Source of the DNA: Thecaphora thlaspeos
Taxonomy: Eukaryota; Basidiomycota; Ustilaginomycetes; Urocystidales; Glomosporiaceae
Reading direction: 5' to 3'
Assembly: GCA_900291925.1 (NCBI GenBank)
Contig: UWYS01000019.1
Coordinates: 496,001-560,000, forward strand
Length of the DNA stretch: 64,000 bases
The notes beneath the pieces were generated by a model that worked only from the letters and a program-made list of their open reading frames with translations, was not told the origin of the DNA and searched no databases. Numbering within the stretch: the first letter of the stretch is position 1; every line of letters begins with the position of its first letter. Of this stretch, positions 9,162 through 22,600 are shown piece by piece. The translations under genes and the position numbers were made by a program.

Positions 9162-12100
9162 TTGCCGCTTCACAGTCTCGACGCGCTAGCAACCCTGCAC
9201 GCTCGACCACGGAGAGGAAAGGCATCGCCCTGTCATCGACACCACAGCACACCGCCTCGATCGCCGCTCACGGGGCAAGCGACGTCGCCACGCTGGACAT
9301 TGTACAGGGACACATCCGCTTCTTGCTCGCCACCCTTTCAGAGGTCAACTTTGAGAGCTACGCCCAAGAGGTCGAAAGGGTAGGTTTCGACACGACTATA
9401 CCCCGGCCGTCGTTCCCGGTTCTCTTATCCTCGTACGCCTCGCTCTCTCTGGACTGACGCTTTACAACCTCTTCCTGCCTTCCATCTTGACTCGGCAGCT
9501 CTGCGATCGTTTCGGAGACGAAGTCTACTTCTACTTGATCCAGCGCCTTGCTTCACAGACGCTCTTCGATAATTATCGCAGCAGCGACATCACCAACAAC
9601 AGCAACGACAACGACGACAACGACGACGACGAAGGCGACCTCCTTCGCCGCCACCGACAGCAACAGCAGCACTCGCTCCTCCAGCGGCAGCTGCACAGGG
9701 CGGCCGACCAGCCGGCGCTTGCCCGTCGCTTCATAGCGTCGCTCGACGGTACGGAACCCCGTGCAGAGGCCTTCAGCCCCGCTGATCTCGGACGACTCTT
9801 GCAGGCGCCGGGACTCGAGACTCGGCAGAAGCGCAACCTAGCCTCCGCCCTGGCTTCGTCTGCGAGCAGCGTCCGACAGGAGCTCGCCGCCCAGGCGGAC
9901 AGAATGGTCAATGGCGCCGCATCTCCGGCGCCGCCGCCGGAACACGGCGATAGCGCGGCAGCAGCAGCTGCAGCCGCAGCATCCTCCGGCTCGTCGTCGG
10001 TGCTCGACTCGGCGCTCGACGCGCTGAGAAAGAGCGGCCCCAATGGGACGCTCGCGCCCGACCAGCTGGCCAGCTTCCTGGGCTCGCTGCTCTCCGATGC
10101 GGCGCCCCCCAACTCGCCGCTGCTCCAGCCAGCCCATCGGCAGCGGCTGCTAACGGCCGTCTCGGAGCGGATCGGCCCCGATGCGACCGCCCACGTGATT
10201 CGGCAGACGCTCCCTAACCTGAGGATGAAGCCCGGCAAGAACCTGACCGAGTTTCTCATCGACCTCGGTCCCAGCGGCCTGCCCAACGCCGATGTGGTGC
10301 GCGCCATCCTCGAGCGGCTCGAGGTCCACTCGGCCGACGAGCGGACGATGTCCGAGCTGCTTGCTTCGCTCCTCTCGGTCGACACCGACATGCTAAATGG
10401 CGGTGAGGTCACCGACTTTGGCAGCCTCGTCCGCGGCTGGAGCTCGGCCTTCCCGCAGCTCTCGTGGGCCCGCGTGGTGCGCGGTCTAGACGAGATGGAG
10501 GGCTTCGAGATCCCAAGCAGCAACCGGATGGGCGGAATCGTGGCAGTCCTTTCGCCCGCCCACGTGCGCCACCAGGGCCAGGCTCCTGCCGTCTCTGGGC
10601 TTTGGGGCGCCTGGACGCGCAAGCAGCGGCAGGTGCGCATCCTCAACGGGCTCATATCGCTGGGCAGCGACGTGTTTTCGTTCGCCTTGTTGCCCGGTCG
10701 GCGTATCGTGACGGCTGATGATGTCGCCGGCGCGAGCGCGACCGTTAAGGCGCTGGCCGCGTCGGTCCAGGCCAGCACGTGGAACTCGCTCGACCTCGTC
10801 GAGACGCTCACGCAGATCGCTGGCTCGGACGATCCTTCGGTCCGGGCCGCCGTCACTGAGCTGCTGGAAAAGGCGATCAAGTCGAGCGCGGAGCTGGTGC
10901 TTATGGGCTTGGTTCAGATTCACCAGCCGTGGAACCGAATTCACAGTGAGCTCGCCTCGAAGCTGCTCGCCATGTTCCTCGGCGGCCACCCCAGCCACCA
11001 GCTCGTCTTCTACCGCCTCTGGCAGACCAACCAGGACTACACTCTCTCGGCCCTCCACAACTTCTACAGCGAGAACCCGATCAACATCACGCGCCTTGTC
11101 GACGTCGCTCAGGAGGTCAAGATCCTCGACACGCTCCTCGACCAACGGCCTTTCGCGTTTGCGCTCGATGTCGCCGCGCTGGCGTCGCGCCGCGAGTATC
11201 TCAACCTCGACATCTGGCTGCAGGGCAAGATCGCCGAGCATGGCAGCGACTTTGTGCGCGCCTCGCTCGAGTTCCTCGACAACAAGACCAAGGACGACCT
11301 CGCCAAGCAGGACCCGCAGGCCGAGCAAAATTTCATGCCGCTGACCGTCCAGACGGTCGCGACGTTCCTCAAGGTGCTGCGCTCCAATGGCGACAATATG
11401 ACGCCCGAGGAGATCGACTTCTTCAAGGTGGTCCGCAACCTCTGCCTTCAGCTCCACCCGCGGCTGATGAACCTCGCGCCGGGCGCCGAGGGCCAGGAGC
11501 CCGGCCTCCAGGTAGTCACCTTTTCGCAGGATATCCACGAGAAGGCCGACAGCTGGTACCGTCAGATGTACGAGGAGAAGATCAGCATTGACGACGTCAT
11601 CGCGCTCCTTCAGCGCACCAAGGTGTCGGACAATACGCGCGACCATCAGGTCTTTGCATGCATGGTCCATACACTCTTTGACGAGTACCGATGGTTCGAG
11701 ATGTACTACCCGCCGCGCGAGCTCGCCATGACGGCCGTCGTCTTTGGCTCGCTCATCCAACACCAGTTGATCGACTACATCCCGCTCGGCATTGCGATCC
11801 GCTACGTGCTCGACGCGCTGCGCAACCCGTCCGACTCGAACATGTTCAAGTTCGGCCTCCAGGCGCTGCTCCGCTTCCAAAACCGGCTGCCGGAGTGGCC
11901 CCAGCTTTGCCAAGCGCTACTCTCCATGCCCCACCTCCAGCAGTCGCACCCGGAGATCATTCGACTCGTCCGAATGGCTATGGCAGGTGGCGGCGGCGGA
12001 GGAGGACAACAGAACGACAGCGGCAAGGGAAGTGATGTCGGTGGCGGCAACGGCAAAGGCATGGGCGCAGACGATGAAAAGGCGCCGCCGCCGCCGTTCA

Positions 12101-12808
12101 CCGCCATCCACGTCGACGACGTCTCAGAGACGGTGGAGCAGCGCGAGCCGGAGGAGGACGTGTCGGACCGCGTCCTTTTCCTCGTCAACAACCTCTCGCC
12201 CAGCAACCTTGAGTCGAAGCTGCTCGACGCCAAGCGGCTTATCAAGCCGGAGATCTTCCGCTGGTTCTCGTCCTACCTGGTGCTGCAGCGCGTCAGCATC
12301 GAGCCCAACAACCATGGCCTCTATGCCCAATTCCTCGACGGCTTCAATAGGCAGAACCTGCTCCCCTACATCCTCCACGAGACGCTCGGAAAGGTCGAGG
12401 TGCTGCTCAACTCGGAAAAGACAGCACAGTCGACTCAGGAGCGCACGCTTCTCAAGAACCTCGGCTCGTGGCTCGGCAGTCTGACGCTCGCGCGCAACAA
12501 GCCGATCCGACACCGCAACATCGCCTTCAAGGAGCTGCTGGTCCAGGGATATGACAGCAATCGGCTGATCGTCGCGATCCCTTTTGTCTGCAAGGTGCTC
12601 GAGCAGTGCGCCCGGTCCGAGGTCTTTGTTCCGCCTAACCCGTGGCTGATGGTGGTGCTGAGGCTTATGGTTGAGCTCTACCAGTTCGCCGAGCTTAAAC
12701 TCAATCTCAAATTCGAGATCGAGGTGCTCTGCAAGAGCCTCAGCGTCGAGCTCAAGGACATCCAGCCGACGACGATCCTGCGCAATAGGCCCACCGCAGA
12801 GATCCTCC

Positions 12809-12860
<52 letters not shown>

Positions 12861-15800
12861 ACAACAGCAGTCGCAGTCGCAGCAGATGCAACAGATGCAA
12901 CAGCAGCAGCAGCAGCATCAGCTCGTCCAACAGCCGGCCACCGGACTCGCCCAAGACCTCGAGCGCCTCTCGGTCGCGGGCGGCGCAAGTGGCGCTGGAA
13001 GCGGAGGAGCAGGTGGCGCGGGAGGCTTTGGCGGCGGGGCGCGCGGTATCCCGCCCGCAGGACCCAAGGCCAGCGCCGCCGCCGCCGCCGCCGCCGCTGT
13101 CGCCGCTGCGGGCTCCGGCACCCAGCCGGGCCAGTCGGCTGCCGCGACGGCTGCCTACACCGAGACGCTCGTCTCGATGCTGCAGTCGCTCGGCAACTTC
13201 ATCGTCATCAACCCGCAGCTGACGCTGTTTGCCAACAACGCCGCGCTGAAGCGCATGATCCACATCGCCATCGACCGCGCCATCCGCGAGATCATCGCGC
13301 CGGTCGTCGAGCGGTCGGTGACGATCGCCTCGATCTCGACGCGCGAGCTGGTCACCAAGGACTTCGCGATGGAAGGCGACGAGGGCAAGATGAGCAAGGC
13401 AGCACACCAGATGGCGCAGAACCTGGCTGGCAGCCTGGCGCTCGTCACCTGCAAAGAGCCGCTCCGGATCAGCATGGTCACCCACGCCCGCTCTCTCTTC
13501 CTCTCGAGCGGCTTCACCGAGCAGACGCTACCGGAGCAGGCGCTGCTCGTCATCATGCAGGACAACCTCGACCTCGCCTGCTCGGTAATCGAGCGCGCCG
13601 CAATGGACAAGGCGGTCCCCGAGGTTGATGACGGCCTGGCCAACGCCTACAGCGGTCGCCGCGACCACCGCACGCGCGGGCGCGGCTACTACTGGGACAG
13701 CGCCGCTCTGGCCGCCTCGCAGTATGCCGCGACGCTGCCCGACCTGCTGCGCCTCAGGCCCGAGGGCCTGCAGGCGGCTCAGCTGCGCGTCTACAACGAC
13801 TTCGGCCGCCTCTCGCGCATGTCGCCCGGCCTCGCCTCGAGCAGCGTTGACGGTGATCGCGGGACCCCTGCCTCGGTCCACGCCTCGGCACTCTCCGGCC
13901 GCACCGACGCCGGCTACCCCGAGTCGGCCGCAGCGGCCGCCGCCGCTTCCGGCAACAACGCTGCCGCAATCGACGAGGCCGCCCAACAGCCGGTTGGGTC
14001 GCTGTCGGCGCAGCAGAGCCTCGAGCGCTTCTCGCAGCACCTCTCGGGGTTGGAGCGGCTGCTAGCCCAGGCCGCGGACGGCGGCGAGACTCTCGCCTCG
14101 CTAGCACAGAACCACGAGATTCGCACCCTCGTCCGCCAGATCCCCATGTCGGCGGCTCAGTCGCTCGGCCGCGACGAGACGGCGCTGGCCTTTTCGCAAA
14201 AGGTGGTCCAGCTACTCTACAAGGTCGACGATAGGCTCGGCCGCGAGGTCTACGTGATCCTGCTGGAGCGGCTTTGCGAGGTCTCGATCAAGGCGGCGCG
14301 CGAGGTGACGGCCTGGCTGATCTATGCCGAGGACGAGCGCAAGTTCAACGTCCCTGTCAGCGTCTGCCTGATCCGCGCCGGGCTGATCAACGTCGCCGAG
14401 CTCGACGTCCAGTTGGCCAAGCTGATCCTTCGCGACTTCCGCACCAGCGTAATCGATTTTGCCGCAAGCCTGGCGCTCGACTGCCTGCGCGAGCCGGCGT
14501 GCGCGACGCGCCAGCAGCTCGCCAACACGGTCGAGGCGCTCCACCGCGCCGTCCAGCGTGGCAAGGGGACCGACGCGGCAGCGGGCTTCCTCGAGGAGCT
14601 CGAGGGCGGCCAGCTCAAGAGCAAGGTCGACATAGGCAACACGGCGCTGCGCGAGCAGCTTGCCTATTGCTTTGCAGAGTGGGTGCGCCTCTGCCAGCAA
14701 TCGCCCAACTCGGAAAAGTCGTTCATCGACTTTGTCACCCAACTTCAGACGCAGGGGATCTTGAAGGGTGAGGAGATCTCGTCGATGTTTTTCCGCGTCT
14801 GCGCCGAGGTAAGCGTCGACTCGTACATCAAGCAGAAGGCCGTCGGCGGCTCGATGGCGTCGGGCATCTTTTGCCCGATCGACGCCTTCTCGAAGCTGGT
14901 CGTTCTGATGATCAAGTACCACGCCGACCCGACAGGGACGAATAACGAGCAGGCCAAGGTCCACTACCTCACCAAGATCCTCTCGATCGTCGTCCTGGTG
15001 CTGGCCCAGTCGCACGAGGAGCTCGGCCCGCACTTTCAGCAGAAACCCTTCTTCCGCCTCTTTTCCAGCCTGCTCCACGACCTCCACCTGGCCGAGTCGA
15101 GTCTCGGCAACGCCTACATCCAGACGCTGCTGGCCATTAGCAACACGCTCAACACGCTCCAGCCGTCGTTCTTCCCCGGCTTCACCTTTTCCTGGATGTC
15201 GCTCATCTCGCATCGCCTCTTCATGCCCAAGTTGCTGATGGCGAGCGGCCGCGAAGGATGGAGCGCCTTCCACCGGCTCTTTGCGTCGCTGCTCCGCTTC
15301 ATGGCGCCCTTCCTCCGCAGCGCCGAGCTCCAGGAGACGTCGCGCCAGCTTTACAAGGGCACGCTGCGCATCCTTCTCGTTCTGCTTCACGACTTCCCCG
15401 AGTTTCTCTGCGACTACCACCAGAGCTTCTGCAACATTGTACCACCATCGTGCATCCAGCTCCGCAACCTCGTCCTCAGCGCATTCCCGCGCAACCGTCG
15501 GCTGCCCGACCCCTTCACACCCAACCTCAAGATCGAGCAGCTGCCCGAGATTTCGCAGCACCCTACCATCTCGTCGGACCACGTTGCCGCCTTTGCCCAG
15601 GTTCCCGGCTTCCGCCAGGCGCTCGACCGCTACCTCGCCTACCGCGAGCCGCGCTCGTTCGTCGCGACGTTGCCCGAGGTGCTGCTGGTGGCCAACGCCC
15701 ACGAGGTCGACGCGGCCAAGGGCGAGACGCGCTACAACCTTCCGCTGGTCAATGGGCTCGTCCTCTACGCCGGCATCCGTACGATCGAGGCGGGCCGCAA

Positions 15801-16278
15801 CGTCCTGACAGGCCACGCCCACGAGGACGCTTGCGCGGCGATCATCGAGCAGCTCGCGACGGAGCTCGACCCCGAGGGCCGCTTCATGGTGCTGACGGCG
15901 GCGGCCAACCAGCTGCGCTACCCGTCGAGCCACACGGCCTACTTTGGCGCGCTCATGATTCACCTCTTCGTCAGCGCCCAGCAGGATGCGGTGCGCGAGC
16001 AGATCACCCGCGTGCTGCTGGAGCGCCTGATCGTCAACCGGCCGCACCCGTGGGGCCTGCTGACGACGTTCATCGAGCTGATGCGCAGCCACCGCCACCT
16101 GCTTCCGAAGGCGCCCGGCGAGATCCAAGCGCTGCTCGACCACATCGCCTCGACGCTCGTCAGCGGCAGCCGCGGCGGCGGCTACGATCAGCAGCAGGGG
16201 CCCGTCGCCATGGCGGCCCAGATGAATGGCCTCGGCGGGCCGGGCATCGGCTTCCAGCAGCAGCAGCAGCAGGCCTGA
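9162..16278 (+). CDS. NOT1: NOT1, scaffold subunit of the CCR4-NOT deadenylase complex (5' end unresolved)
   Basis: Exon 9162-9379 encodes the extreme conserved N-terminus (VQGHIRFLLATLSEVNFESY). The intron at 9380-9498 (GTAGGT...CAG) is followed by one exon of 2259 codons to 16278. Numbered from 9487 in that frame: N-terminal HEAT region with an acidic Asn/Asp run; TTP-binding-type MIF4G at about 639-821; CAF1-binding MIF4G at about 888-1101; a polyglutamine block at 1107-1135; CN9BD/DUF3819 at about 1225-1360; and the NOT1 superfamily homology domain at about 1825-2240. It holds the Caf1/Ccr4 deadenylases and the NOT module together in cytoplasmic mRNA decay and translational repression. 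The open frame before 9380 has no ATG back to a stop at 9134, so the start lies in an upstream exon. One phase-consistent but weak model is ATG 9014 with a 69-nt intron 9093-9161. Confidence 0.9.
12808..12920 (+). repeat. CAG/CAA tract encoding polyglutamine in NOT1
   Basis: A long glutamine run interrupted by Ser and Met, lying just after the CAF1-binding MIF4G domain. Mixed CAG and CAA codons suggest it is retained as protein rather than being a fresh slippage array. Confidence 0.85.
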
Positions 16279-17240
16279 GTCTAAGTGATCTTGGCCACAG
16301 GCGCGGGCGCGCGCCAACGTATTTCGCCGCCCTTGCGTGTAGATGAAGTCGGTCTCCGACGTCGTTGGCGGGGTCTCCAGCCTCTTGTGAATCTGGTGTC
16401 TCCTCTTGTTTCTTGTCTCCACTTCTTCCATAACGGCGACAATGTACTGCCCCATGGCCGCCCGTCGTTCCGATTTGGTACTCTCCTACTTTTCTCTCGC
16501 TTCCTTCTTTAGTCTCCCCCTTTTTCCTTGTTCCTCCAATGCGCGCGCCCCATTGTCCTCCAAACGTGTACTTTGTTATTCGTTAAACAAAAGCCTCGTT
16601 CTTTCCATCCTTGCTCATAATTCCCACGTTGGTGTGGAAGTGTGCTAGTAGTCTGATCTAGGGAGCTATGCGGTGAGCCTGATTGCGCCCACGCTAGCCG
16701 CTCTCCGCGCTCCTCTCGTCCTCTCGTACGGCTCCGTTTAGAGTCGCTTGTAGGCGGCTTTCGGAGGGTGGTGTCAGTGTGTGGGGTGAAGGAAAACGTG
16801 GCTTGACCCGGCCTAGCCTAACCTGCTCTACTGCTCCGGTCCGTGCTTTTGAGAGCTGAATGTGGGCGTGCTCATATGGCAGGGGCGGTAAGGGGTGGGG
16901 CGTCCTCACATCTTCAGCCCTCCGCGGAGGCGGATGTGCCGTTAGAAGACGCCGCGCTGCGGTATGGCCGCGCCCTGCTGGCTTTCCCTTTTACTCTCTC
17001 GAAAAGGAAAGGGCAGAAGCAGCGCGTCGGAAGTCGAGTGGAGACGCAGGTGGGCTGCGGAGGAGAAGCAATCTGAGCAAAGGCAGGCCGCGTTTTCCCT
17101 AGCCTTTCTTCTTTGTCGTCGCCGGTCGAGACATCAGACATGCAGGCAGGCAGGCGGGCATGTGGGTCAGCGTTTATGGTCGAAGAATCGGCTTCGTTGC
17201 GGCGATTGTCTGCAACTTTTCGCGGACTGGTGTAGAGGGC

Positions 17241-17256
17241 GGGGGGGGGGGGGGGG
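17241..17256 (+). repeat. G16 homopolymer
   Basis: Sixteen consecutive G residues in noncoding DNA. It is G-quadruplex-prone and length-unstable. Confidence 0.85.
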
Positions 17257-17981
17257 AATTGGCTTGGAAAGGGGTCGTTTCCTGCCTTCCAAGCTGATGA
17301 GCCTTTGCGTTTGCGGTTGCTGCTTGTGCCCCCTGAGCCTGGCTTGGCTTGCGCTTCTTATGCACGAAGCTTTGCGTCCTGCTCGATTGTGTAGTTAGTC
17401 CCGGAGACCGGCCGTCGCACAGACAGAGGCACACCAGAGGAGGAAAAACATAGGTTGCGGGCAGGAACCAGAGGGACCTGAGCTCGGGAGGGGCTCCCGG
17501 CACGCCGGAAGACCAGCGAGGCGGACGAGCGCAGAACGAGTGACTAAGCACAAGGGAGGGCAGGGTGGGAAAGACGAGAGAAGGGGGTGCCCTGGTGGGC
17601 GACGACGACAGAGAGGATGGAGGAGCAGAGGCAGGTGGGCGAGGCTGCACGGCGTCGAGAGAAAAAAGCCAGGTGCGGCGGCCGATCACCCCAGACGCGC
17701 CCGCCCTGCGCACGGGCACCATACTTAGATTTGACTCTGCGACAACGCTTGCTGGCGTCGGCTGTTCCGCAAGAGGCAAAGGAGGAGAATTGGGCGAGGT
17801 GATGTGTGTATTTGATCGTCATATGTGTTCGAAGAGGAGCAAGCCTACGTGACAAAGTAAGGTTGAGGCGAAAAGCTCCGAGACACCGACCGCAGCGCGT
17901 GCGGGGCGGCGAGTGTGACACACACACCGAACCCCCGCTGGTCAACGGTGCCTCTCGCTTCCCCCGGGGCCTGCTACCCTA

Positions 17982-18147
17982 CAGTCGTGTGCAGATGAAT
18001 AGAGACGCGAGGAAAAAAGTCAAGATCACTACCTCCACTTACCTTGGGCGCCTTGCTCGACTACCGTACCCCTTACCGGTGCCAAGGTAAGTGGAGGTAG
18101 TGATCTTGACTTTTTTCCTCACGTCTCTATTCATCTGCACACGACTG
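17982..18147. mobile_element. 166-bp fold-back MITE, Tc1/mariner-like ends
   Basis: Arms 17982-18047 and 18082-18147 are 66 nt each and inverted, with one mismatch (18008 against 18121) and a 34-nt loop. The element begins CAGTCG, ends CGACTG, and is flanked on both sides by the dinucleotide TA (17980-17981 and 18148-18149). CAGT termini with TA target duplication are the hallmarks of Tc1/mariner/pogo transposons, so a non-autonomous MITE is the best reading. There is no coding capacity. A transcribed hairpin serving as a small-RNA precursor is the alternative. Confidence 0.65.
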
Positions 18148-19663
18148 TATATCTTACGCTTACATATTGGGCGGTAAAAGCCGGCCTGGCGGGCTTTGCG
18201 GTGGCGGCGTTGCCGACGGCCCTTTCTTGATCTGTCCGTCAAGGCAAGCAGGCAAAAGGGCGCCGGCGTACATGAGTGTACAGATCGGCGAGGATGTGCG
18301 TGCGTGTTGTATGTACATACACGTACAGTTCAGAAAGGCTGCCTTGGCCCAAGCTCCATGCTTTCGGGGCTGCCGACTCTAGACTCTGTCGGATGTCAAG
18401 CCGAGCCTATCTCTGTCTCTTCCGCAGCTTGAACGACTTCCGACGCTCCGGGCTGTGCGCTCGTCGTTTGATGCAGCTGCCCCCCTCTTTCTTCCTCGTT
18501 TGGCCGCGCCATCTTCCATTATCCTCTTCACCACCTCACGTCCTCCCCTTCGCCCCTCACCACCCTCTCCCCCGACCCGCTCACATGGGGGAAGCGGCGT
18601 GAACCCCTCCGTTACCGTCATACGTACGCGTCACCCCCTAGCAATACCGCCTAACACTCACACTTCGTCGTTCTCGTACAAAGGCACCGCAAGGCCAACA
18701 GCCCGCTCGCCACCAGTCGTCGGGCCAGGAGCAATACATGTCGGACACAGACTAAAGACACACAGCATCAAGTCATAGCACCAGAGTTTCCCCTTCGACC
18801 CCACCTGCTCTCTCATGGACACCTCTTGACTCTACACGCAAACCAACCGCCTGCTCTCGCAAACCGCCTACACCCGACCATACAACGACATCAGCAGCAG
18901 TGCAGACCGGATCTGCAGCCGAGACTGCCGGCCGAACCTCATCTCGCAGTTCCCTATCGTTTGCGCCCTCATCAGTCCAGCTTCGCATCGTATCTTATCA
19001 CTTCGGAAAAGCAGCCCACTCCCCTCAGCCTATCCGTGTCGGCTTTGGTCCCCCTCACCACCCGGAGATTTTCGCACTCAACATAAAGGCGAGCTAGTGG
19101 TCAAACGCGCGTCACCTTCCAGAAGCTCTCTGGTCGTGCAGGATCACATCCCTACCGTCATCCGGTCCACATTGCCTCGCTGACATCAGCTGGCTCGCCG
19201 ACTAGCCCTATATATTCGCAAGTACGGTCAGGGATCACCGGTCACCATAGCAACATATTGTGGAATCGGACTGCTCTCTTCGTTGATTCCTCACAATCCC
19301 ACCCCAACAGGGACCGTCCCACCAGGACCGTCCCACCAGGACAGCCCACCCAACCAGCGACGGCAACAGAGAGACCTTTCAGCCGTAGAGGTCATCTGTT
19401 GCGTCGATCATTTCACCTCTCGGTTCCGCTGCTGCTGCTTTGGCTGCCGGAGCACCCTCGGTCCCCTATCCTTCTAAACTCTTCGCCGCATCTTTCTACA
19501 AGCCTGACGGATCGTATCGACAGCATCAGGAGCACGGCAGCACGCAGACGTCTGGCCTTCTCATAACTAGTTGGCCTTGAGCTCTTCAGAGGAAAGTGCA
19601 GCGTAGCGGAACGCAGCGCGCCGACCCTTCCGCTCCCTCCTTCTCCCGTCCCCTCCACGTCTC

Positions 19664-22600
19664 ATGCACAGCCACTTGCACCCTCTCCATCCGCCCCCAT
19701 CGAGGGGCAAAGGCTCCGTCACATCTCGCTCGAGCTCCAGCACCAATGCGTCGACACCGCAGAGCTCCAATCTCTCGCTACGGACCGCAGTCGCCATCGC
19801 CGTCGCCGACGCCGACACTGTCGATCTCTCGAACAAGGACGCCAAGATGAGCCGTTTTGAGCCACACTACCATCGGCAGCGGCAGCAACAACAACAACGC
19901 TCTGCAAGCGGCGAGACCGCAGTCGATGACATCGTTCCCCTTGGTGACGTCTCGGCGACAGAATTGATCGGTCAGCTTCGCTTTGCTGAAAGGGGCGCCA
20001 GTAGTGATGCAGACTCTACCGTTCGCTCGGCCGACATACTCTTGTCGACTGGCGACCCCGCTCAGTCCAGCTCCGGCTCTGCTACGTCGCGCCCCGAGTC
20101 CTTGCCAGGCGACAGTTCTGTCGTCGCAGATGACGTCGACGGCGATGAGCCGCATGTTCACGCTCCTACGAGCCACGCAGCTCTTCCCTCTGGCCGTAGG
20201 CCGCAGGATGTGGACGAGCATCTGGGCAGGACAGTCAAGCCGCTCCCCAACGGGCTTTCCCGCGCCATGCCGAGCGTCCTGGACACCGACTGCAGCCATG
20301 ACTCGGAGTTCTCTCGGCAGCCAGAGAGTTCTGCAACAGAGACGGGCTACTGCTCGGGCGAGCAGGAGGAAGAGGAGGAGGAGGTGGACGAAGTCAGCGG
20401 CATCGACGGAGCGAGACAGCGCAAGAACTTCACGGCTACAACGCCCAAACTCGGCGGATTCGGTGTGCGCGACGACCACGTCCCGCACGTCAAGGGAATG
20501 AGGAGCGCCGCCACCGACCGCGCTAAGAAGCACGAGGAAGAGGCAGCGGCACTGCGCTCTCGCCAGTGGTCAAAGAGCGACAGTCGTGACTCTCAGGCCA
20601 ACGAAGGCAGAAGCCTTTCGTTGCGAGGGCCGAGCAGCAGCAGCTCGAACCTCATTGGCAAGAAGCAAGACCAACCTCCTGAGTCGACGGAGTGGGGCGC
20701 CAACTTCTGGTGCGTTATTACGGATCCAAAGGTGAGTGCCAGCTGTGACCTTGCTGCCGTCCCGCCCGCAGTGCTCAACACCATCAGGAACACTCGTCGA
20801 CTGACGCTTCGTCACCCGGTCCGCACTGCTCCTCTGCCATCGGCTGGGGTGTGATCCGTAGACGCAAGCGAGCTTCTTTGCAAATCCGCAGACGGGCGAG
20901 TGCCACTGGGAGGTGCCGGCGGGCACCATCGTCCTACCGCCCAACCCGGATGGGGAATGGTGGGAGCTGTATGACGAGGAGCGTGCGTTACCGTACTACT
21001 ACCACACACAGACGGCCAAGTCGGACTGGGTCCGGCCAAAGGGCTTTGTCATTCCCTTGACGGCGATCCAGGAGTCGACGCTAGGCCGGACCTTCTCGCG
21101 CAAGGAATTCGGCGAGGAGCGCATATCGGCCAGGGCTTCGATGTTGTTGAGTGACGATACGGTCGGGCAAGGCGCTACTGCTGTTGCAGGTGATACCGCC
21201 AAGGCATCGACGTCGTCCTCAGCCCCGACCAACGGCCACAGCAAAGCGCACGCTCAGCCGCCTCCTCCGTCGCACAGCCCGGGCATCGAGCAGGTGCTGG
21301 CCGGCAAGGCCCGGCGCAGGATCATGGGTGCCGACCGTGCCCTGGTGGCGCAAGCGCTGGCACGTCAGCCCCTCTTGACGTCGACGGACATCGCTGCCGG
21401 CCGGGCGGTGGATGCAACGGCGAGGTCTGCCAGCTATGGCCAAGGCGTGTTGTCGCCTCGTTCGCGTCACAACATGCGCGTCGCCTTCGACGGCAAGACC
21501 TACGGCAAGATGCGACCCGAGATTGCCAAAAGCAACGGCGGCGGCGGGATTCAGCGCCGAATGTCATCGCATTCGCTGTCGAGCTCTCGGCAGAAGACGG
21601 TGCCATCACTCGACAGCTCGCTGAGGCGGAGCCGGAGCAAGACCGTTACGTACGCCGGTATACCGCGATCGGTCACCAAGACATCGCTTTCGATGCGCCA
21701 CGGCTTGTCGTCGAGGTCCATGAGAGAGTCTGCCTCGGATCCTCAAGGGCTCATCTCAGACGCTGCCTCCACCAGCCGCGGTGATGGATCGGGGTCGCTG
21801 CTCTCCGAGCCGAAATCACCGGTCAGGCGGACGATTCGACGCGAGCGAGATCCCGTCAAGCGGCTCAGCCCCATCGAGTCGCTGCGGAGCAAGAGCGACG
21901 ACACGACCGCTGCGACTAAAGTCGAGGTCAAGCGGCTTAGCACGGGCGACCACCTTTGCATGCCTTCGGCGTTGCAGAGCGAGATCAAGATGCTGGCTTT
22001 CGAGAGCTTTGCGCTGCGGAAGTTCACCACGCATCGTGTCGGACCGTTTCGCCGCAAGCTGCCGCTCGACAAGATGGCGAGGTGGCAGAAGAACGCCATA
22101 AATGCGCCGCTGCTCCACCTCGACTTCAAGGAGCTGCAGAAGGACGCGGTCAAGATCTTCAAGGTCGTCCAGCGGATCATGGGCGATCGAGACGGCGCCG
22201 TCCACGCCAAGCCGCCGACGCCCGTCAAGCCGGCCCACACTGCTAGGCCGAAGGCCGTACCCGCAGAGGCCGGGCTGCAGCAGCAGCAACAGCATCACAC
22301 ATCCCCTCGAATGCCACGTATGGCGAGCTTCAGCGCCTTCAGCGCACCGAGCCCAACGCTGCCAGACTGCATGAGTGCGGCGCGCAGCGGCAGGCTGATG
22401 CGACCCTCCGACGGCGCAGACGCCGACGAGTCGTCTTCGTCTCCGTGGTCGTCATCGTCCTCGCGGCCGCCTTCGATCTTGGAGGAGGAGGGCTGGCTGT
22501 TGGAGCGCGGTGTCCAGAGCGTGCCGTTGCGTGACGAAATTTACGCGCAGCTGATCAAGCAGCTGACGGACAACCCCAACGCCTCGTCGATCTTTCGCGG

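Larger units (their letters stand above)
16279..19663. other. Gene-free 3.4-kb interval with fold-back element
   Basis: No coding region is supported on either strand. The left part is the 3' flank of NOT1, with pyrimidine-rich AT-poor DNA. A G16 run lies at 17241-17256, the fold-back element at 17982-18147, and the right part is the long leader of the RhoGAP gene. Confidence 0.6.

Noticed and set aside
10486..16455. Long minus-strand open frames opposite NOT1 (10486-11913, 12124-13485, 14212-16455)
   Set aside because: They mirror a GC-rich, codon-biased real gene, show no domain, and include leucine runs that are just the reverse of the CAG/CAA glutamine tract.
17174..17779. 201-codon minus-strand frame near the G16 run
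   Set aside because: A chance frame across a homopolymer. It has no family resemblance and no splice or promoter context.
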